64,000 nt of DNA from positions 23,549,697-23,613,696 of the forward strand of contig OZ022339.1 in NCBI GenBank assembly GCA_963989245.1, in the 5' to 3' direction. Below, piece after piece: positions 1-21,971 of this stretch (positions are counted from its first letter, which is position 1; every line of letters starts with the position of its first letter). The position numbers were made by a program, and so were the translations under genes. The notes beneath the pieces are model-generated. The model was not told the origin of the DNA. It was given only the letters and a program-made list of their open reading frames with translations, and ran no database searches. The DNA comes from Nansenia antarctica (taxonomy: Eukaryota; Chordata; Actinopteri; Argentiniformes; Microstomatidae).

Positions 1-163
1 TGTGTTTGCTTGAGTGCCGTTTACTCAAATCCTTTCCCATTAACAAACAAAAGTGTTACATTCAGGAAAGTACACAAGACTAATGTGTAACAGATCTGCA
101 ATGTATTGGTCACAATATTATTTACTGTGTTGGTGTTTGTGCTGCCGCTGTGTTTAGGACTGT

Positions 164-516
164 AAAGGGCTCTGCACACAGCGTGCGATTTCTGTTGCGA
201 GTCAACATTCCATTTTGAAGTTTGAATGGAAGTCTATGAGAACATCGCATTTCAACACACACGGCCCCGATTTTAATCGCACGCGAAAATTCGATTCCAT
301 TCATTTTGAATGGGACAAAGCACACGGCGTGCGAGTTTTGTCGCACTGTCAAATGTGTGCTTTTTCCCATTCAAAATGAATGGAATCGAATTTTCGCGTG
401 CGATTAAAATCGGGGCCGTGTGTGTTGAAATGCGATGTTCTCATAGACTTCCATTCAAACTTCAAAATGGAATGTTGACACGCAACAGAAATCGCACGCT
501 GTGTGCAGAGCCCTTA
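164..516. repeat. Fold-back MITE with long terminal inverted repeats
   Basis: The arms at about 164-330 and 360-516 are near-perfect reverse complements; the outer ends read TAAAGGGCTCTGCACAC and GTGTGCAGAGCCCTTA. The mirrored small open frames on both strands are a by-product of the palindrome. Superfamily not assigned: a 3-bp TAA/TTA duplication is possible but not convincing. Confidence 0.75.
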
Positions 517-1440
517 AGACTTGGATGTTGTCTCAGATGGGGGTGATCCCCCCATATATTATTACACATTTGTTGTGTCATTTTCTTTTCTGTTTATTTC
601 TGATATGTGACATGCCCCCCCCCCCCCCCCCTGTTTTTTTGTTTTGTTTAGTTTTTCTTTGCTTTTTGTTTGTGTTTGTGTTTTTTGTTTGTTAGTTTGT
701 TTAAAAAAAAAAAAAAGAGAGAAAGAACATTCTCTGTTATTGTTTATGGACAATGTACTGCATAACGAAGTGCAAAACTACTTTTCCACTATTACATGGG
801 ACAATAACCTCCCCCACGGATACTAGTTGTTGTTATGTCCTGTTGTGTACATGTCTCTGTGAAACTCAATAAAAATATTAACCCCCCCCAAAAAAGTGAC
901 AGTCCGTCGAGCAGCTAGACAGTCACTTATATGTCTGTCTGTCTGTCTGTCTGTCCGTCTAGCAGCTAGACAGTCATGCCTTATAGGGCAACAGATGAAA
1001 TTAAATCCAGGCCCACTCCCCCACCCTTGAACAGTCAAGTTCCTCATTTAATAAATGCTGTTAGTTTTTGCATAGAAGATTGACTTGCAAAATGTATTTT
1101 TACTGTAATCAATGCCATTTACATCCCCAAAATAGAATAAAATGATTGTGTTAATTTATGCATTTCAAATGTTTAGGTTTCTATGCAGTGTGTTGGAAGT
1201 GTGGCCTTTAGGAGTAGCCTAACCAATGGGATATCTGCCAGAGCTCAGTATATTAAGGAGTGAGCTAAGATTTGTGAATCAATTGGTACTTATGTTCTCT
1301 GTGACTACTTTAGCGTAACAGGGCACCATATGTAACAGAACCTAGTGAGGCGATATTAACAAGTGTTAACAACAGTGTCGCATAGGCATCTGAATCCATC
1401 TTCTCTGGATATCTGGTGTGCTTGAACTGTTTCTTAAGAT
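517..1440. other. Non-coding, low-complexity stretch
   Basis: It contains a poly-C run (about 613-630), T-rich sequence, an A-run near 702-716 and a (GTCT)n tract near 930-955 between inverted copies of CAGCTAGACAGTCA. No gene seen. Confidence 0.5.
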
Positions 1441-1443
1441 GTG

Positions 1444-1910
1444 GCTCTACATTTACATTTACATTTTTGGCATTTATTCCAAAGCGACTTAGTTACAGTC
1501 AATACATTTGAATACTAAGCAAGTGAATCATCAATCCACCAGTCGTAGCAGGAAGAGTAATCTAGCTCAGGCCCGGGGCCATTGATAGAAGGAAAAACCT
1601 TCTTTTTTATATTTTTATATTTAGACACTGGAGAAACAGAGAAACAGTACAAGGGGGGCAATAGAAGTTTTTAGGGACACAGTAAAGGGGCTCTTGCAGT
1701 GTAGTGGCTGTTGAGGGTCCAGGTTTTGGTTCCACATTGGTGAGGTCAAGTACAAGCTCTTCTTGACTGCTGTGTGTTACAACAGGCACACTACCTCCCC
1801 ACCTGGGTCTCCCGTTCCTGTGGAACATTTGCGATTCCGTTTAATGATTGTGAATTCTGACAACCAATGATTTTTTCATTTAGTATTCGGAACCTTTGGT
1901 TGCTGTCTTG
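1444..1910. repeat. Dispersed teleost repeat (GCGACTTA family), copy 1
   Basis: It carries the hallmark words of a family seen again at 5205, 15390 and 58740: CATTTATTCCAAAGCGACTT, then CAGGCCCGGGGCCATTGATA and GAAGGAAAAACCTTCTT. Not coding. Confidence 0.65.
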
Positions 1911-2015
1911 TTCCCGCTTTCACCGGCTGTTGTCACAAATTAGGCCCCTTTGTATCCATCATTACACCTCGCTGGCGCCATCAGGGTTGGGTTTTTATGG
2001 GTCTGGGCATCACTG

Positions 2016-2398
2016 CAGGGTATCCGCGGTGTCTTGAAAAGTATTAAAAGTTGATAAATCAATTTTGGGAAAATCAAGACCCTTAATAAGGATTAAAAAG
2101 CCTTATCATGATGTTATGAGGTCTCGAATTTTGTAGGTATTTTTCTGAATTAGACTCTGTCCAAAGAGTTTGAGTCCTAAAAACTTTTAGTAAAAGTTTG
2201 TGAATTTATTAGTTTTATTAAAAAACAAAGATGAACTGGAAATTCTGTTGTATGATAGTGGTCTAGTCTATTGCAAACTAAAACCGTTAAGTTAAAGGTG
2301 TCACTGATGGCGGCGAGGTCTGGAAAAATATTGACAAGGTCTTTAAAAAGTCTTAGAAAGGTATTGAAATTCATCTCAAGATTCCTGTATATACCCTG
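2016..2398. mobile_element. Candidate hAT-type MITE
   Basis: It is bounded by CAGGGTATCC on the left and its partial complement TATACCCTG on the right, with AT-rich filler. No clear 8-bp duplication was found, so the call is tentative. Confidence 0.35.
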
Positions 2399-2439
2399 TT
2401 ACTGGTTCTCAGTCACATGACTGACCACAAGCCCTAACA

Positions 2440-2770
2440 CCTCAGATTCAGATTCAGATAACGTTTATTGCCATTATGCTTTACACATATCGGAATTTGC
2501 TTTGGCGTTACAGTAAGTGCGTTTATACTTTTTTCATGTGTATACATGAATACAAAAATAAATACAAAAACAGGACAACACAGGACAGACAACAGTGCAT
2601 TGGATAGTGCTACATATAAAGTGCAGTGCAACGTTTTTCAGTGAGTCCAGTGCGTATTCAGTCCTGGGCAGACTTGGGGGACGGGGGGGAGGGGAAGCCA
2701 GAGTCATTTATCAGCCTGGCGGCTGAGGGGAAGAAACTGAGCCTGTGGCGGGTCTTTACAGCTTTACAGC
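2440..2770 (-). repeat. LINE 3'-end fragment (antisense)
   Basis: The words AACGTTTATTGCCATTATGC and TTGGGGGACGG, then AGCCTGGCGGCTGAGGGGAA, are typical of teleost LINE 3' regions in reverse orientation. Only a decayed piece remains. Confidence 0.4.
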
Positions 2771-2861
2771 TAACACATACATGATTACATGATTAGGTGA
2801 AGTGCTCATTATGCTTTGCGATAATGTTACAGGTGTGTATTCTAGATGTCTAATTACAGTT

Positions 2862-3094
2862 GGCAGATCAGTGGTTCGAGCCCCGGCTGGCCACATGTCG
2901 AAGTGTCCTTGGGCAAGACACTGAATCCCAAAATTGCTCCCAGTGAGCGGGCCGGCGTCTTGCATGGCAGCTTGCCGCCATTGGTGTGTGAATGTGTGTG
3001 TGAATGTGTGAATGAGAGGCCGTTGTAAAGTGCTTTGGAGCAGCTTTGGAGCAGCAAAAAAGGCGCTATATAAGTGCAGTCCTTTTACCATGCT
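2862..3094 (+). repeat. tRNA-derived SINE, copy 1 (5'-truncated)
   Basis: It contains the B-box-like GTGGTTCGAGCCCCGG, the body CACATGTCGAAGTGTCCTTG and the tail GGCGCTATATAAGTGCAGTC. The same family occurs at 13275, 42799, 46225 and 47711. Confidence 0.75.
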
Positions 3095-3099
3095 GGAAG

Positions 3100-4020
3100 G
3101 AGTGGTCACCGCCAAAGGGTCCACACTGAACATCCCAAACCTCTCCAACAGTATAACAGAAGAACACGTTTTCAGTTTGAACTTGATGACATTAATTGTG
3201 ACACGTTCTAGTCTTTTGGTCCGCATATCGGCAACCAATCAAAATGTTCAGACTATTCTTTTGAAACACGGAACTAGGTTGTTTCAAGGTTGTTGAGAAT
3301 CACAACACAAACTTGCTAGTCAAGCCAAAATACTGCAACAATGCAATGGATTCGGTGAGTAATCCCCACTGCTACCTAGTTAACTATAACACTACTTAAC
3401 ATTGTTGACTTAGCAGGCTCACAAAACAAGCTGTGTTAGTTGACTAGCGATGTGTCATTGATTTTGAACAACGTGGAAATACGTTCACATTTTTCGAAAG
3501 AAAAGTCTGATTATTACATCAGATCCCGATATGCAGAACAAAGCGTTAGAACGTGACACAATCACATTGTTGATCTGGTTAGGTCACAACTGCTAACAAA
3601 ATAAAGAACGTTCAGAGTTCTTCTTCATCGTGCAGAGACCAGCTTTCTGAAGCCCTGCTTTTTGGAGGCGGATCTCAAGTCTGGCTTTGGTTTGCTATAG
3701 TTGGGTAAGAAGAGTGATTTGTTTCTCTGCCAGATGAATCTGTACCTCTGCTCTTTCGGTTTATTGTTTAAAAAGTGATTTATAGCCATCATCATCATCA
3801 TCTTTGTTTGGCAAGGAACGCTTCCAACCTCTTTTCTGAGGTCCTGTGGCAATAACTACTGGCTCTACCAGGGAAGATCCACCTTCCTCCTCAGTAACAG
3901 GGCTGAGATCCAGAATAAATGTTTACTCAGCGTTAGGAGGAACTGGCTCACTTTCCTCTACAGTCGTGGGATCACCCTGGCTCACCCTCCCCTCCACCCT
4001 GTCCTACAACACCTTGATTC
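3100..4020. other. No gene recognised
   Basis: Short open frames exist on both strands at 3600-4050, but none shows a known domain or supported splice sites. A MITE (4029-4391) later inserted at its right side. Confidence 0.4.
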
Positions 4021-4028
4021 GTATGCAC

Positions 4029-4391
4029 CAGTGGTGGACTCAGGCTGTTTGAAGGGCAGGGGGGGCGAAAAGAAAAAAAAGGGCACCTACTGCACAACAT
4101 GGGACCCCATCAGTGCACATGGTCAAGTTTAGACCATTGGAAGGGCAGCCAATAGGGCACATCCTCTAATTTTGCCACTCAAACGGGCACTTTAGTGCGA
4201 CGTTTTCAACGATGGGGGCACATGGTCAAGTTTAGACCATTGGAGGGGCACCAATAGGGCACGTCCTCTCATTTTCGCCACTCAAAAGGGCATTTTTGCC
4301 ATTCAAAAGGGCACTTAAGAGAGACGTTTTTCAACCGTGGGGGCATCAGGAGGGGCGGGCGCCCCCCCTGCCCCCCCTGAGTCCGCCAGTG
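4029..4391. mobile_element. hAT-type MITE (GGACTCAG family), copy 1
   Basis: Terminal repeats CAGTGGTGGACTCAG and CTGAGTCCGCCAGTG face each other. The flanks GTATGCAC and GTATGCAG are an 8-bp target duplication with one mismatch. The second copy is at 59341-59724. Confidence 0.82.
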
Positions 4392-4539
4392 GTATGCAGA
4401 GCTTGCGAGTTTTCACCTCCAATAACGTCAAGAACCACATGGGTGGATCACCTCTCCTAAAGGGCTTGTTGCCTGTTTGGGTGTTTTTTACTTCAGCATG
4501 ATCCTTTGTTGCCCTGGCCTTCTGATTCTTCCATCTATT

Positions 4540-4912
4540 CTCACTAGAACATTTGCTTCACTTGGAATCGGAGTTTAGGATAAAATTCGCTTTGCTTTGC
4601 GGCGTTTGAAGCTGTGAGAACGCGCATTCGAAGTCGCTCCCGGAGCAAACAACCGACGCATGCTCCGCTTGAAAAGGGTGGTTTCGCTCCGGTTAGAAAC
4701 GACGCATCGAGGCTGTCCATAGGAAAACAACAGCGCATGCATGTTGATCTGGATAAGAGCGGGACGAACGGGCAATTTTCAAATGTTCGGACCAATCAAC
4801 TACCAGAAATAGAGAAAAAAATGTATGCAACAATGTTGCAATCTCATCCACTTCCTCCGGGTCCTGATTCAGACTTTCATGTGAGAACATGACCTGTAAG
4901 AACATGACCTCT
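4540..4912. repeat. Dispersed repeat, uninterrupted copy
   Basis: It runs from CTCACTAGAACATTTGCTTC to CATGTGAGAACATGACCT. Homologous copies are split around the LINE at 16985-17031 and 19340-19750, and a 3' part is at 56265-56440. This copy shows the sequence before the LINE insertion. Confidence 0.7.
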
Positions 4913-5204
4913 TCTGTGTTTAGTTCTCTGAGGTGGCGCAAGAAAGGAGGTTCCAGTTTATTATTACGTCACATTACACAAGTGTAAGAGAGTAACATTC
5001 ATAGGCTTGGGTTCCTGGGAGGAGAGAAAAGCTCAGGATGATGCAAGTGGAGTGAAATGTCCCATTCCTCCCCTCCTCTGTTTGTCTTCCTCCCTGCGCT
5101 GTGCAGCTGCCCCCCCATACATCCATCTGTTTCTCTCTGTTTTTCTCTCTCTCTCTCTCTCTTCTTGAATCCACTGTACCTACTGAGGCCTCTCCAGCCT
5201 CTCT

Positions 5205-6020
5205 ACCAACATTTACATGTTTGGCATTTAGCAGACGCCTTATTCCAAAGCGACTTACAATCAATATATTTGAATACTAAGCAAGAAGTAGAAGGAAGAG
5301 TAATCCAGCTCAGGCCCGGGGCCATTGATAGAAGGAAAAACCTTCTTCTATCACCAGGGGTGCACATAACTGGTGCGCCAGTGCGCATGCGTCGCCAAAA
5401 TGCATGCTGCGCGGCAGATCAGCCGCATGAAGGCGCTCTTGCGCACCAACAGCTTTTTTTGAAAAGTTGATTTCAGTGTTTACAGAACAGAGCAGTGCTT
5501 AAAGAGATGTCCATTTATATCAGTGTGTTTAAAGAACAGACATTCAGTTAGTGCTTAAAGAGATGTCAGTTGATTTCATTGTGTTTAAAGGAGTCGGACA
5601 GACTTTCATTCTTAAAGAGCAGTCATTTGATTTTGCATTTGTTTCTTTTGTTTTGCACACAATAATTTGGTCGTTCATCTTTATTTATGAATAAATGTCG
5701 TTTTGCTAATAATATATCCATGTATCCCTTTTTTATCCATCCTGTGGGACGGGTCGTGACTCGCGAGCTCGGGGAGCACCAAGCAGCATCCCTAGGTGCT
5801 CCTCTGAGCACTGGCCCCAAAAAGTTATGTGCACCCCTGTCTATCACCTTCTTCTAAACCTAGGTTTTTTATTTTTTATTTTTTATATTAAGACACTGGA
5901 GAAACAGTACAAGGGGGCAAAATAAGTTTTTAGGGACACAGTAGAGGAGAAAAGCGGGCGTCTTCAGGAGACGCAGTGCTGGGGGGCAGTAGATGTCTCA
6001 GGAGGAGCAGTTAAGGTGTA
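5205..6020. repeat. GCGACTTA-family repeat, copy 2, split by a hAT MITE
   Basis: The left part (5205-5354) and right part (5841-6020) belong together: the break falls inside CTTCTATCACC, which is unbroken in the copy at 15390-15570. The inserted element is 5355-5840. Confidence 0.75.
5355..5840. mobile_element. hAT-type MITE
   Basis: The termini CAGGGGTGCACATAACT and AGTTATGTGCACCCCTG are perfect inverted repeats, flanked by the 8-bp duplication TCTATCAC. Non-autonomous, 486 bp. Confidence 0.88.
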
Positions 6021-6029
6021 ACCCGAAAA

Positions 6030-7235
6030 GATGGGTCACCAAAATGCCAGAAATGTAAATGAATATAGAAGCTAAGGAATGGGGACTATGTTAGTGTATT
6101 TGGAAAAAGACATGTCCACTCCCGGCAGTAAGACAGGCTCTGCAAAAAATTAACAAGAGAAAAAGAAAACAGTAGAGAGAAAATAGTGAATGTATGGTGC
6201 AAAATCCTACCAAATGACTCCTATTTAAGTAGGGCAGAAGGAAGGGTGCCTTGCTGGGACAAACTGAGCAGCATGCTATCCCCTCAGATCATCTAGCAAG
6301 TCAGTCGCCAGTCTGTCGGATAACAATCAGGGAGAGTCTCATTTACCTGCAATTATCCTCATTTATTAAACCTATTATTACGTAAACATACTATAAATAT
6401 GGGATAATAAGACCTAGGCTTACCATAAACACTCAAGTCAAAGACCAGCTTATCAATGATTGATAGCCCAAATTATGCAGTGGCCCAAATTATTGGATGT
6501 TCTACTTATCATGACACAGCTCTAATATAGGTCACAGATAAGATATTGTACATTTGATTATGATAAAACATGAGCAGGTTCTAGCCTTGCTTTTGGGTCC
6601 AAAGTTCCTCGGTGTCACCGACGACCTCACCTCGAATGAGCAGCACACCAAACAGGTGATGAAAAAGGCACAACCTCCCTAATAATATTATAACCCCCCC
6701 AAAATGGACTTGCAGTGTTGTAAATTAGCTGCTGTGTTTCAAAGAGGCAACCACCAGTGACAGAAAGGTGAAAATCAGTGAGTTAGAATACCCCTGGTAG
6801 TAAGCATGTTTATATGCAAACGAGTATACTCCATTTGTGACACGGTCTGGTGAAAAGGTCCGCATCTCGGCAATTCTCAAGTCACACAAATGACCAAAAA
6901 GCTTAGTTTAAAAAAACGAACTGTTTTGCTAGGTACTAAATACTTTTGTGAATTGCAGGGTTCGACAGTAACACCGTTTTACTTGTCCGGAGCAAGTAAA
7001 ACATTTGCGGGGTTTGTTTGCGCGAGCACGACGACACTGCTAGATCCCGGATATTTTTACCTGTGTGCAGGAAGAACAACAGACGGCGCAGACCAGACTA
7101 GATGATCGTGAGTGAAGATATTATCAAAGAGTATGGGTGATCGACAGCTCTACAGAGGGGAGTGAATGAGAGGAGGAAGGGTGCAACTCTGAGAATGAAA
7201 TGCATTCCACACGCCCAGGACAAATTCAGACAAGT
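6030..7235. other. Non-coding stretch, nothing recognised
   Basis: AT-rich unique-looking sequence with scattered stops in all frames. A 71-codon open frame at 6890-7105 has no recognisable domain. Confidence 0.4.
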
Positions 7236-7237
7236 CG

Positions 7238-7465
7238 TGACGTTAGAATTATAAGGTTCTATCTCCATTTTTGTTCTGATCCATTAGGTGTTTATTAATG
7301 CCTGTGTGGTGTTATTTTTAAAATGTTGCCATTTTTTAGTTAGTAATTCATAAAATAGAAAGGTTCCATCTCACAAAACATAATAGAATGTAAAAACTTT
7401 GACGCTCAATATCTCTGAACTACCCTAGACGGAGATAGAACCTTATAATTCTAAACGGAGATAGA
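7238..7465. mobile_element. MITE A, copy 1
   Basis: Its ends read TTAGAATTATAAGGTTCTAT and the inverse (GATAGAACCTTATAATTCTA), with the body CATTAGGTGTTTATTAATGC. Other copies are at 12097, 25584, 50273 and 58257. The right end has expanded into a tandem array. Confidence 0.8.
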
Positions 7466-7690
7466 ACCTTATAATTCTAAACGGAGATAGAACCTTATAG
7501 TTCTATACGGAGATAGAACCTTATCATTCTAAACAGAGATAGAACCTTATACTTCTAAACGGAGATAGAACCTTATAATTCTAAACAGATATAGAACCTT
7601 ATCATTCTAAACGGAGATAGAACTTTATCATTCTAAACGGAGATAGAACCTTATGATTCTAAACGGAGATAGAATCGTATCATTCTAAAC
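7435..7690. repeat. 26-bp minisatellite grown from the MITE A terminus
   Basis: About ten head-to-tail copies of the unit AACGGAGATAGAACCTTATA plus ATTCTA. The unit is the terminal inverted repeat of the adjoining MITE. Confidence 0.9.
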
Positions 7691-8057
7691 TCACGAAATG
7701 TTGATGAAGCGAAGGTGGTACACTGTACAGGGAACTACACTTGGACCTGAAGACCTGCCTCTGTATGGATGTTTGCATCCATGTGCAAAGGATGGTCAGG
7801 TCAAAGGTCATACTTTTAACTTTTTACCTTTTTTGTTTACCTTTGTGTGTGTGCTTGTCATGCCTGCTGTGAGCCCTGGTGTGGGACACCAGAAGAGTTT
7901 AGGTTGAAAGGAAGAAGATCTGTTTTCACCCAAGGAATCTGCACCCGTCTCTCACATGGAAAGTTCCATGCGTCACATCCTCGGCTTGTGCAAAGTCTCC
8001 AGATGGAAATAAATTTGGTGTGGTTTGCATATGCTGACACTTGGTGGCAGATGTGCG

Positions 8058-8396
8058 CGCGTACACACGCACACGCGCACACGCACGCACACACGCACAA
8101 ACACACACACACACAGTTGCACATACTAACACACACACACACAGGTGCACATACTAACACACACACACACACAGGTGCACCTACTACCCTAACACACACA
8201 CAGGTGCACATACTAACACACACACACACAGGTGCACATACTAACACACACACACACACAGGTGCACCTACTACCCTAACACACACACAGGTGCACATAC
8301 TAACACACACACACACACACACACGCACGCACACACGCACAAACACACACACACACAGATGCACATACTAACACACACACACACAGGTGCACATAC

Positions 8397-8447
<51 letters not shown>

Positions 8448-8457
8448 CCTACTACCC

Positions 8458-8494
<37 letters not shown>

Positions 8495-8499
8495 CATAC

Positions 8500-8535
<36 letters not shown>

Positions 8536-8590
8536 CCTGAGGTAAATCCATCTCAGTACAAACAGTCATCCTACAGTCCCTCACCACAGG

Positions 8591-8631
<41 letters not shown>

Positions 8632-8640
8632 CACACTCAC
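8058..8640. repeat. Compound (CA)n minisatellite
   Basis: (CA)n blocks alternate with the spacers GGTGCACATACTA and GGTGCACCTACTACCCTA in a higher-order pattern. Open frames here come from the repeat. Confidence 0.92.
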
Positions 8641-8889
8641 TCAGCATCTTTCAACCACACTGCTACTCATCATGTGATCCGTTTAGTAAATTTTTGTATT
8701 ATAAATTATTTCGAATTTTTGAAACAGGTTTGTGTGGTTTGTGGTCGTTAAACTCTGGGGAAATGTATTGAAACCTTACTGAGGACCTGGTGATGCACAC
8801 TGTTAGAAAGTGGTCTTCTGACACTGGTTTTCTCTGTGTACCACATGTACAAAAGAAGAGATTTGGAGAGGCTGCATTCTCATTTTATG

Positions 8890-9105
8890 CACCCAGATTG
8901 TGTCTCACTGCCAGTTTACATTAGGGATGCAACCTCAGCACATATCTTCAAGTCATGACTAAAAACCCATCTTTTTAATATTGCCTTTAAATGACTAAAT
9001 CATGAAATTAAGATCATATAATGATTAAAGCACTTTGAGCTGCAACGTTTGCAGGAAAAGCGCTATACAAATAAAGTTATTATTATTATTATTATTATCA
9101 TCATA
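8890..9105 (+). repeat. LINE 3'-end fragment with (ATT)n tail, copy 1
   Basis: It contains AGTCATGACTAAAAACCCAT, then GCGCTATACAAATAAAGTTA followed by (TTA)n. The family is seen inverted at 26945 and 60060. Confidence 0.65.
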
Positions 9106-9329
9106 TGGCTTCATATTTCCCGTCATAAAATCTTCTGTTATTTAAATCACGCTGAATATGGAATCATGTCCCCATCAGGATGATATGCAGGTGTAATCAC
9201 AAACCGTCAGGTGACCTACAGTAACCACAGCGTATGAGGCCCTCAGTTTCTCTCACATGGCGAGTCCTCATTGAACCGTGGCCGAACAGGCATTTAGTTT
9301 GTTATACAACTCACACGTCCCTCTTTCTT

Positions 9330-9483
9330 CTTCTTTCTCTCTCTCTCTCTCCCTCCCTCCCTCCCTCTCTCTCTCCCCCTCCCTCTCTCTCCCTCCCTCT
9401 CTCTCCCTCTCCCTCCCTCTCTCTCTCCCTCCCTCTCTCTCTCTCTCTCTCTCTCCCTCCCCCTCCCTCCCTCCCTCTCCCAT
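9330..9483. repeat. (TC)n/(CCCT)n low-complexity tract
   Basis: Imperfect CT and CCCT repeats over about 150 bp; the open frames in both strands are repeat artefacts. Confidence 0.9.
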
Positions 9484-9559
9484 CCCAGGACTTCATGAAG
9501 AACATATTTGCTAAAAGGACTATCCAGGGTGAATGAAGTTAGATATAACTCTCAGTACC

Positions 9560-9665
9560 TGTTTGTACGGCTGTGATTGTCTTCCTACTCGGCCTGCGGC
9601 CTCGTACCTACGACCCAATCACAGCCGTGCTGATATTCAGTATAACAGCACTCCCTCTCGTGTGA
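9560..9665. repeat. Small fold-back repeat
   Basis: ACGGCTGTGATTG and CAATCACAGCCGT face each other around a GC-rich loop (GGCCTGCGGCC). Confidence 0.5.
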
Positions 9666-10020
9666 TATTGCTTATTGAAGTACGATGACTAGGGACTAGC
9701 AACTAGGGAGGACAGAGGACAATGTTCACATTTAAGTCCAATTGAACATCCAATTCATTTCCTGATGATAAGATTTTAGGAAAAAAAGTCCTAAAAACAA
9801 ACAAACACTAAAGATGGCTGTAGTACAGGCCTGGCAAAGCATCGTCAGAGAATATACACAGCATCTGGTGGAGTCAATGGGTCACAGACTTCAGGCAGTT
9901 ACTGAATGGGAAAGTATTGTCGACCAAACACTAAACATACTTTATTGGACATAGTTTTAGCATCTTAAAAAAAATGTTGTACTTGTAAAAAAACAACAGC
10001 ATTGAATTAAAGCTGATTAT

Positions 10021-10179
10021 TAGGGGTGGGCATCGACGATCGATAATTGATCGATAAGGATCATGGTCGATCACAAAATAAAACATTTGTTCGATTTTTT
10101 TGTGATCGACCAAATGTTTTATTTTGTGATCGACCAAGATCCTTATCGATCAATTATCGATCGTCGATGCCCACCCCTA
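10021..10179. mobile_element. hAT-type fold-back MITE
   Basis: A nearly perfect palindrome from TAGGGGTGGGCATCGACGAT to its inverse, flanked by the 8-bp duplication CTGATTAT on both sides. 159 bp, no coding capacity. Confidence 0.88.
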
Positions 10180-12090
10180 CTGATTATCTCTACTTTGACC
10201 CCATATTAATTGTTTGATTTCAAATCCAAACTGTTGGAGTATAGAGCTAAAAGAAGGCAAAATGCTTCCTGTTTCCAATACTTGGAGGGCACTGCATCAT
10301 TGAATATACATATAAATTGAATATCTATTGGCACCCTCTAGTGGCTATACTCTTTCACCTGAATTTGATACGGATAAATGGCAGAAAGAAAGTACAAATA
10401 AATTCCATATGAACTAGAAATTATGTTAATCACAAATATCATGTTATTGTCAGACTGGGTCAATCCTGGGCTATGTACCACTAGTTTAACATCAATATCA
10501 ATATGTACTATAAGCACAATGAACTTGACATGCAAGCACTTGAACATAACATTCATAGTATTCCACTTCATATCATGCAACGATATAAAGGCTGTTAACG
10601 AAAGGCTTCCAATAGTATACCATTTCTCTTGGCTATTGTAAAAGTAAAGAAAAACTAAATAAAATAATGCCAAATATTTCTGAGAAGCTACTGTCATGTA
10701 CTGTAATTTTGCTACAGTATAACCATTTTTAAATAGCATGTTATAAAAAGCAACTTGCATCTCATCCAATTCGGTTGTTAAGTCTGACGTCACGTGTGAC
10801 GTTTAGCAATTTCCGGGTCCAAACCAGAAATTCCCAGTGTACTACAGTGGTAGAATGACAGTTCAATCGTTTTTTAGACTGGGATCTATTCATACAACAA
10901 GGGACGCAGTACTTTCCCGTTTCCCCCATATTGTCAGCGTCTTTGAGCCTCGGAAAAGCGCTATATAAATATAATTTATTATTTTTATTACTGAGGCATT
11001 TCGAAGAGAGCGCCTCAGCCAACGTTGGACCCGGAAACACGTCACGATTTAACAACCAAATTCAAAGCCACCTGTTCAACTGGTCCATTCCTGTGGTCAG
11101 GAGGTTAAAGCTGTTATACTTCTCTAGCTCTAGTTTTCCATATGGCACCCCACCACAGACAGTTTTTACGTGCATTGTTCATATATATAGATTCAATATT
11201 TACATTATTAGATAGATATTTACATTATACTTATTTTCTGACTAATGTGCAAGTAGTTGGCTCTGGTGTAGCAGCTGTGATTTAAGCGGAATTTAATTTT
11301 AAGAGGATTTAAGGAAGCGACAGAGAAACAGGAAAACTTGCCTGTTGGATTGGAACTTCTTTTTATAAAGTAATGTTCAAAAGTGGGTTTATGAATGACT
11401 TATTGAAAAAGTAATACAGAAAAAAATATTCAGAAGCAACATTGTCGTACTATACTTGTTTCGAGTGTTTGAAGTCTTTTAGATAACTGTTGTGGAATGA
11501 ATGGGCTTCAATGGACAGAAAAAGCTGTCTAAAGGCTGTATCTAAGTAACAGAATAATCGATATATGCACTTAAGAATCGAATCCTAATGCAAAATAACT
11601 ATGAGACTAAATGTAGTGGAGCATAATTTTAAATGTACACAAGCTGGAACCAAACAAATGCCAATTCTCTTCCTTTTTTGTCTGTATGGCAGTGAAATCC
11701 CTAATTTCATCACCTGGAGGATGATAAAAAGCTATCATATGGTGCCGCAAATAGGTCTAAAATTCTATTCAAAGAGGTCTAAAAAGGTCTTAAATGTGAC
11801 TTTGACCAGGTAATTAACTGTGATAAGATGTTGGTCCCAGATAGGGCTGGTATGAATGTGTTCCCAGTCTGCTGTAACGACACAGAGTTGGTAATGGCCT
11901 TATTTAACCAAAAGGACATGCTGTTAATTTGCACCAATGTTCTCATTTGGAAATGGGGAAAATAGCTTTAAGAAACGACAGATTTCTGCGTTACAGTTGT
12001 TTTTTTGTAAGTCGCTAAGGACGTACTATTAAAGTTAAGTGGATCACTAACAGTGAAATCAGATGAAATCTCCATCTTAGTTGTCTTTTC
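10180..12090. other. Non-coding stretch with one repeat
   Basis: At about 10775-11060 it holds an inverted copy of a repeat also found at 13500-13590 and 44317-44530 (GCCTCAGCCAACGTTGGACC, then ACACGTCACGA). The rest is AT-rich with no gene seen. Confidence 0.5.
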
Positions 12091-12096
12091 GTGAGC

Positions 12097-12330
12097 TTAG
12101 AATGATAAGGTTCTATCTCCGTTTAGGGTAGTTCAGAGATATTTAGCGTCAAAGTTTTTACATTCTACTCTAGGCTTTGTATTAATTTTAATTTATTAAT
12201 AACTAACTAAAAAATGTCAACATTTTAAAAATAACACCACACAGGCATTAATAAACACCTAATGGATCAGATTATGTAAAGAAACTACATTTTGACCAAA
12301 AATTGAGATAGAACCTTATAATTCTAACGT
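12097..12330. mobile_element. MITE A, copy 2 (just downstream of kcnk17 stop)
   Basis: Same termini and body as the 7238 copy, lying 37 bp past the kcnk17 stop codon. On the minus strand it offers an AATAAA-like word near 12190, so it may contribute to the kcnk17 3'UTR or polyadenylation; that is inference. Confidence 0.8.
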
Positions 12331-12366
12331 CACGTTTTCTCTATCACTCTCTTTTAAAAGAAATTG

Positions 12367-21971
<9,605 letters not shown>

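Noticed and set aside
122..546. Two nearly identical peptides encoded on opposite strands
   Set aside because: They result from the palindromic MITE at 164-516, not from a duplicated gene.
3600..4052. Candidate exon(s) on either strand at 3.6-4.0 kb
   Set aside because: No recognisable domain, no splice-site pair in consistent phase, and stops close by.
7847..8647. Open frames rich in His/Thr or Cys/Val
   Set aside because: Translation of (CA)n and (TG)n repeats.
9234..9536. Ser/Leu/Pro-rich open frames
   Set aside because: They translate a CT-rich low-complexity tract.
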